A DNA stretch of 64,000 nt from Tenacibaculum sp. 190130A14a (GTDB taxonomy: Bacteria; Bacteroidota; Bacteroidia; Flavobacteriales; Flavobacteriaceae): the NCBI RefSeq assembly GCF_964048965.1, contig NZ_OZ040189.1, positions 2,170,001-2,234,000 on the forward strand. Reading direction: 5' to 3'. Under the pieces are notes generated by a model. The model saw nothing but the letters and a program-made list of their open reading frames with translations. It ran no database searches and was not told the DNA's origin. The translations under genes were made by a program, and so were the position numbers. Shown piece after piece: positions 62,402-64,000 of this stretch; the stretch's first letter is position 1; the number at the start of each line of letters is the position of its first letter.

Positions 62402-62809
62402 AAAAAACACATTATAATCTCCTTTTTTAGGATAATCTGTTATTCTACCATATTCTTCATAACCATACTTTTGATAAAATCCATCGGCTTGAAAAGAAAA
62501 AGTATCTACAACTACCAATCTTGCCCCTTTTTCTTTGGCTATTTTCTCAGCTTCTAATAAAAGCTTAGCTCCTATTCCTTTACCCCTTTCTTTTTCATCA
62601 ATCCAAAATATTTTCACATAAAAACCAGCATAATAACCTATCCCTCCTAATATACCTCCAATAATCTCATCGTTATCATTTTTTGCTATCAATTCAATCG
62701 GAGTATACAAAGTAGCCAAATCCCATGCGACTTTTTCCTGATTATATGCATTTAAATTGTCTACAATTTTTCGAGCATCATCCCTACTCTTACAAACCTC
62801 AATTTTCAT
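62387..62809 (-). CDS. GNAT-family N-acetyltransferase
   Basis: A 140-residue acetyltransferase with the acetyl-CoA pyrophosphate loop in EKERGKGIGAKLLLEAEKIAKEKGA (the Q/R-x-x-G-x-G/A pattern) and C-terminal ADGFYQKYGYEEYGRI. Substrate unknown. It overlaps the stop codon of pssA by one base, so both lie on one transcript. Confidence 0.85.
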   Translation of the reverse strand: MKIEVCKSRDDARKIVDNLNAYNQEKVAWDLATLYTPIELIAKNDNDEIIGGILGGIGYYAGFYVKIFWIDEKERGKGIGAKLLLEAEKIAKEKGARLVVVDTFSFQADGFYQKYGYEEYGRITDYPKKGDYNVFFKKKL

Positions 62810-63549
62810 TATTTCTTAGTCATATTTTGAATCAATGAAATAACAATGTATAGTAATATAATCGTTGGGATTGCTGCAACTTTGATAACCACCAATAAAA
62901 CAATTGAAAGCACCAAGAAAATATACTTGATTAGATTATCTTTTAGTCCGAAGTTTTTAAACTTTAATGAAAACAATGGAATTTCAGAATTCATAATAAA
63001 ACTGAAAAACAACGTTACTCCAATTAAAAAGTATTTGTTTTGAATTAACTCTACAATAAAATGATAGTCTGTATACTCAACAATTAGAGGTAATGAGATT
63101 ACAAATAAACTCATTGCAGGTGTTGGAACCCCAATAAAACTATCTGATTGACGCTCATCTAAGTTAAATTTAGCCAATCGATAACATGCAGCCAATGTTA
63201 ACAACAATCCTAAATACGGTAAGTTACTTCCAGATTTCCCATAGGCATCTACCCCAAAATATCCTACTGCATCTTTATCAATTGCATTCACCAACATTTG
63301 CAACATTACAATTCCAGGTACAACCCCACTAGTAACCATATCTGCCAAAGAATCAAGTTGTTTTCCTAATTCTCCTTGTACTTTTAATAAACGTGCTGCA
63401 AATCCATCTAAAAAATCAAATCCAATTCCCAAAATTACTAAGAAAGCCGTAGCGAAAAAATCACCTTTCACAGCAAAAATTACAGCCGCCGTTCCACAAA
63501 ACAAATTTCCTAGGGTTAATAAATTTGGAATATGCCTAACTATGTTCAT
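62809..63549 (-). CDS. pssA: CDP-diacylglycerol--serine O-phosphatidyltransferase
   Basis: A 246-residue integral membrane enzyme making phosphatidylserine, the precursor of phosphatidylethanolamine. The CDP-alcohol phosphotransferase motif is in DFLDGFAARLLKVQGELGKQLDSLADMVTSG (DG-x2-AR-x8-G-x3-D-x3-D). Six or so membrane segments follow the order expected (IPNLLTLGNLFCG at the N-terminus, IFLVLSIVLLVVIKV at the C-terminus). A minus-strand TATTTTCG at 63567-63574 may be its -7 box. Confidence 0.94.
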   Translation of the reverse strand: MNIVRHIPNLLTLGNLFCGTAAVIFAVKGDFFATAFLVILGIGFDFLDGFAARLLKVQGELGKQLDSLADMVTSGVVPGIVMLQMLVNAIDKDAVGYFGVDAYGKSGSNLPYLGLLLTLAACYRLAKFNLDERQSDSFIGVPTPAMSLFVISLPLIVEYTDYHFIVELIQNKYFLIGVTLFFSFIMNSEIPLFSLKFKNFGLKDNLIKYIFLVLSIVLLVVIKVAAIPTIILLYIVISLIQNMTKK

Positions 63550-63653
63550 ATGATATCATTTTTACACGAAAATAGGAATATTGAACGATTTTTTTATTAA
63601 TTTTCAAGCTAATTAAGTTGCTTCAATAATATTTTTTAATAAGAATTTGCTAT

Positions 63654-64000
63654 ATGCCTATTATTCAATGTGATTTTAATCCTAGTTTGCCTTTCAAAAA
63701 TGGTCATTTCAACACTGTTTACAGAGCTCTATTTATGAAAGATGAGATTAACTATACTAGAAAAAGAGTTACTACTTGGGATAATGATTTTATTGATTTA
63801 GACTTTTCTACTGTGAATTCAAAAAGTATTGCATTGTTAATTCATGGCTTAGAAGGAAGTTCACAATCAAATTACATGGTATCAACCACCAATATTCTCA
63901 ATAACGCTGGTACTGATGTGGTTTGTATGAATTTAAGAGGGTGCAGTGGAGAAGATAATTTATTATTAGAAACTTATCATAGTGGAAAAACGGATGATGT
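63654..64000 (+). CDS. YheT-like alpha/beta-hydrolase, 5' part only
   Basis: The frame stays open to the window edge, giving 115 residues. It starts MPIIQCDFNPSLPFKNGHFNTV, typical of the YheT/UPF0017 hydrolase family, and contains the oxyanion-type loop LLIHGLEGSSQSNY and VCMNLRGCSGEDN, which matches the conserved region before the nucleophile. The catalytic Ser lies beyond the edge. The gene runs on to the right and is divergent from pssA. Confidence 0.8.
   Translation, partial: MPIIQCDFNPSLPFKNGHFNTVYRALFMKDEINYTRKRVTTWDNDFIDLDFSTVNSKSIALLIHGLEGSSQSNYMVSTTNILNNAGTDVVCMNLRGCSGEDNLLLETYHSGKTDD

Overview
The window is AT-rich chromosomal DNA from a member of the Bacteroidota, almost certainly a flavobacterium of the Flavobacteriaceae (a marine genus such as Tenacibaculum or a relative would fit, but the genus is a guess). 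Support: repeated -7 elements of the Bacteroidota form TAnnTTTG, a PorX-type response regulator/PglZ protein (regulator of the type IX secretion system), an LpxC-FabZ fusion, split transketolase, AraC-type regulators fused to TPR sensors, and many carboxypeptidase-regulatory-like and FKBP lipoproteins. Almost all of it is dense, intact coding sequence with short gaps and clear hairpin terminators. I see no insertion sequence, prophage, CRISPR array, rRNA or replication origin.

Layout. 1-7000: OmpW-like porin, smpB, a UbiA-like membrane protein, maf, the C-terminal half of a split transketolase, a beta-barrel protein, an FKBP lipoprotein with Asp-rich repeats, hslR-like S4 protein, a phosphoribosyltransferase and aroK. 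7018-7213: tRNA-Lys(TTT) and tRNA-Leu(GAG). 7.3-12.2 kb: small accessory genes (unknown membrane protein, SMI1/KNR4 protein, esterase, AraC regulator plus VOC protein, two carboxypeptidase-regulatory-like proteins). 12.3-16 kb: purL. 16-18.5 kb: TPR-AraC sensor and a small unknown. 18.5-33.1 kb: a divergent export locus. The left arm, on the minus strand, is an HlyD adaptor, lipoprotein, MacB/LolD-type ATPase, three tandem FtsX/MacB-type permeases and a DUF2807 protein. The right arm is an NtrC-type sigma54 activator, its histidine kinase and a cytochrome P450. The space between the arms carries a good sigma54 -24/-12 promoter for the export operon and a palindrome where the activator could bind.

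33.1-34.3 kb is the oddest non-coding stretch: palindromic operator-like sites TTTAC-N4-GTAAA around a small XRE regulator, followed by an array of short hairpins that nearly all carry CCCC in the loop. 34.3-45.2 kb is core metabolism on the minus strand: fabG, an M16 peptidase, sucD, and the lipid A block lpxD / lpxC-fabZ / lpxA / efp / second lpxD, then an HD phosphohydrolase. 45.4-49.1 kb: porX, a DUF1287 protein, tsaE and alanine dehydrogenase.

49.1-56 kb holds the best candidate for an undescribed system. A PhoB/PhoR-like two-component pair is divergent from a four-gene operon: a stand-alone NRPS-type adenylation enzyme without a carrier domain, a TmpA-like transmembrane flavin/NAD(P) oxidoreductase, a crotonase and an exported beta-rich protein. 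The shared intergenic region contains four direct repeats of TGTGAT spaced exactly 11 bp apart, the geometry used by OmpR/PhoB-family regulators, which ties the regulator to the operon.

56-64 kb: a small membrane protein, a YdeI-like protein, recQ, kdsD-like isomerase, tatC, an AhpD-like protein, lptB, a GNAT acetyltransferase, pssA and the 5' part of a YheT-like hydrolase cut by the window edge. All family names come from motif recognition by eye; no database search was run.
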